DNA of 64,000 bases from Taenia hydatigena (Eukaryota; Platyhelminthes; Cestoda; Cyclophyllidea; Taeniidae), in contig JADWOT020000656.1 of assembly GCA_036345935.2 (NCBI GenBank), positions 1 to 64,000 on the forward strand. The letters are read 5' to 3'. Under the pieces are notes generated by a model, which worked only from the letters and a program-made list of their open reading frames with translations, was not told the DNA's origin and searched no databases. Both the position numbers and the translations under genes were made by a program. This document shows positions 62,119 through 64,000 of the stretch, one piece after another (the first letter of the stretch is position 1; the number at the start of each line of letters is the position of its first letter).

Positions 62119-62211
62119 ACATGAGAGCTCAAGGTGCGCAGACTAGAAGTAGACCTGATGCTCTCTTGTCTACGCCTTTTTTTTTCTCCTTGTCACTCCA
62201 ACGCATCTTCG
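62119..62211 (+). pseudogene. Module M exon 1, R4 forward copy (93 bp)
   Basis: The acceptor TCGCGCAG and the donor CTTCG|GTGAGT (62,212) are kept. A net 24-bp loss leaves the phase intact: MRAQGAQTRSRPDALLST, then PFFFSLSLQRIFG. The block sits in a 107-codon open frame (62,007-62,327) that shares SSSKAPYTLLFK and TRLINSTQL with R2, although those residues would be intronic if the acceptor is used. Confidence 0.35.
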
Positions 62212-62362
62212 GTGAGTGTCTCCTTTTTCGCATACTGTGCTCTACACACTCACGTATTGCGTCTTACCTAATGCCATACCGTTTGTGCTCCTTGCATAAA
62301 ATACATACGGGAAATGGGAGTGAATAATTCAAACAATTTAGCTTCTTATTTTTCCACTTTAG

Positions 62363-62451
62363 TGCCACTGGAAAATTTCGCTCCTCTGCCTCCTTTATGC
62401 TCCTCTCGATTTCCCCTACCACCGCACCGTCTGCCGGTGCCCTCTTTGTAG
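62363..62451 (+). pseudogene. Module M exon 2, R4 forward copy
   Basis: The acceptor TTTTTCCACTTTAG ends at 62,362. Joined to exon 1 it reads PLENFAPLPPLCSSRFPLPP and then HRLPVPSL, with the stop TAG at 62,449. The exon 1-exon 2 intron would be 151 bp, against 157 bp in R2. It is truncated relative to the R3 version. Confidence 0.3.
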
Positions 62452-63109
62452 GTTCCCTTTCATCTCTCCACTAGTCTCAATCTAGATTACAACATGAGTT
62501 AATAATGCGCAGATCAGACCAGAACGAGTTAGACTGGACCTGAATCAATCACGCTCTGTCAGAGACAAAATCGTGTCTTAACAAAGTTTAGCTATGATTA
62601 CCATCAAATCTCTATTTCTATCTTTCTCTTGCCTTAGTTTGTACTATACTACTTCGCCTCAATTCCATCTCCTACTTCTACTCCTCCTTCACTTAGCCTT
62701 TGGGGAGCGAGGGTGGGCGTGTTGCTCCAACTTCTTCGTAATTTGTTAGCTGGTCGAATTCCTACCTGCTCATCTTACTGTCTACCCCTTATATTCTTTT
62801 TGTAAAGAATTTCTATGTCTGGCTTTCCACTCTAGGCCGCCCGCTCCATTTCCACCATGTATCTACGCCTCTCTGTCTGTTTGCCTAAGTTTGTGTATAT
62901 TGCATTTTTTACCTTTATTTTCGTCGGTTGGGTAGTCGCTTGAATTGATATCTCACAAAAAACAGATAAATCGAGTCGACATTTTCGTCCTGGGCACAAT
63001 AAAATCTCTTTTGGCCATCCGTTGGATGGCTAGTTCCTTGGCCATTCTATCTCAACTCCACACATTGCTGACGTTTTATCAGCCATTCACCAATTGACTT
63101 TACTTCATT

Positions 63110-63950
63110 TAATTGCGTTTTCATTCCTGTAGCTCTAAATCCTCTCTTTTTTTTAGACTGAAGTGGACACAGCACATAAAACTGGCAAAACAGACATACC
63201 ATGTGCAGAAAATTTGTCTCCTGCAAGACGCAATACGTGTGAGTGAATAGAGTGTAGTAGGCGAAGATGCGTTGGAGTAAGACATGAGAAGGAGGCATAG
63301 ACAAGAGGGTCTTTGCCTTTCCATGTGTACTTTGATCTCTAGTGTCTGCGAGTAAGATTGAAAAGACCTCAACTTACGTGGTATGCAGTTGTATCGAGTT
63401 GATTAAGCAGGCCAAACTGAAGTGTTGGGGCGGACTTAACTTTTAACACATATGACGCATGTGGGGACGAGGCATACTCGATAGGTGAGAACTCAACGAC
63501 TAGCCCCTAAATATTGCTATTGTGCTAACTAAAAGTATTTCTATGCGTTTTTCCGGCAGGTGTTAAGTAACATGATATTTTAGCCAAAAGAGATAGGGAA
63601 TGATTTGGATGGAGGCGAAGGGACGAGAAGTCGCTGATGTGGAAGGAGTAAAGGTGGACATGGACAGAAGGGGGTTGGAAATGGACGCTGTAGGATGACT
63701 CCCCACATTGCTCTGGTGTGGCCTTCTTTACTGCTTTCTATATTTCTACCATCTGTTCCTGAACTGATTTTAATCGCTTACTCATCTGGACGCGTGTCTA
63801 GGTAAAATTAGAAGAATCCGTCCCAATGACACGTGAAGTAGCCAGTCATAGCTCCCTTTCCATGTGATTATGCTGGAAATCGAATGGGAAAGTATTGAAA
63901 TGACGCATGCAAGTGAATTCCGGGAACAGAAGGTAGCACAGGTAGAGGAA
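63110..63950 (-). repeat. Module M, reversed copy in R4
   Basis: Reverse complement matches M and especially the reversed R2 copy (shared GGAAAGGCAAAGAC and CTCATGTCTTACTCCA). The exon 1 donor is lost (CTTCG followed by CCTAC). It faces the forward module at 61,500-62,840 as in R2. Confidence 0.5.
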
Positions 63951-64000
63951 AAGGTGTTGGAACCAAAATTTACCCCTAGTTTCTGAGATATCTATTTGTT

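Larger units (their letters stand above)
43331..64000 (+). repeat. R4: second direct copy of giant repeat R (runs off the window)
   Basis: It is collinear with R2 from its left border to the window end, which matches about 27,895 in R2. Differences: +1.1 kb at 50,000-51,094, +470 bp at 52,545, a 2.3-kb duplication around an N, a shorter 57,651-57,830 segment, and a 24-bp in-frame deletion in M exon 1. Several indels show R4 nearer the ancestral state than R2 in the 46-47 kb array. There is no intact gene inside. Confidence 0.9.

Overview
The window looks like non-genic nuclear DNA from a eukaryote, most likely an animal. Base composition is mixed (about 40-45 % GC by eye), coding density is close to nil (the longest uninterrupted frame is about 170 codons in 64 kb), exon-like pieces carry GT/AG borders, and there are no bacterial-style operons. 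I saw no tRNA, rRNA, CRISPR array or telomere repeat. The species cannot be named from the sequence; a flatworm is only a guess.

The dominant structure is one very large repeat, here called R, present in direct and inverted copies. R2 (+) runs from 10,970 to at least 27,900. R4 (+) runs from 43,331 to the end of the window and matches R2 in order throughout. The spacing between them starts at about 32.4 kb and rises to about 36.2 kb because of indels in between. R3 (-, about 38,030-42,380) and R1 (-, 1-1,390, continuing off the left edge) are partial inverted copies covering the middle and right of R. All four copies read through the same conserved motif (near 10-27, 22,980-23,000, 42,253-42,272 and 59,228-59,250), so that motif is not an element end. 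The resulting order is R1(-), 9.6 kb spacer, R2(+), about 10 kb spacer, R3(-), 0.95 kb spacer, R4(+): a head-to-tail array of about 32-36 kb units with nested palindromes.

Inside R are degraded gene pieces: a serine-rich exon relic (11,863 / 44,219), a 134-bp exon relic followed by a 600-bp tandem duplication (13.5-14.9 kb / 45.9-47.3 kb), a strongly conserved 1.3-kb core (16.15-17.46 kb / 48.58-49.86 kb), a tandem region of about 180-bp periodicity, and a two-exon module (M) that occurs in both orientations. Substitutions between copies are mostly amino-acid changing, so these are relics and not evidently working genes.

The spacers hold other relics: a decayed frame at 1,383-2,444 with a weak resemblance to the C-terminal part of piggyBac-type transposases, and two copies of a Ser/Gln/Pro-rich exon with its intron end at 32.2 and 35.75 kb. 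In R4 a 2.3-kb segment is repeated on either side of a single N (54,611). The two copies differ by separate small deletions, which suggests two alleles or haplotypes joined by the assembler. I could not support any intact gene.
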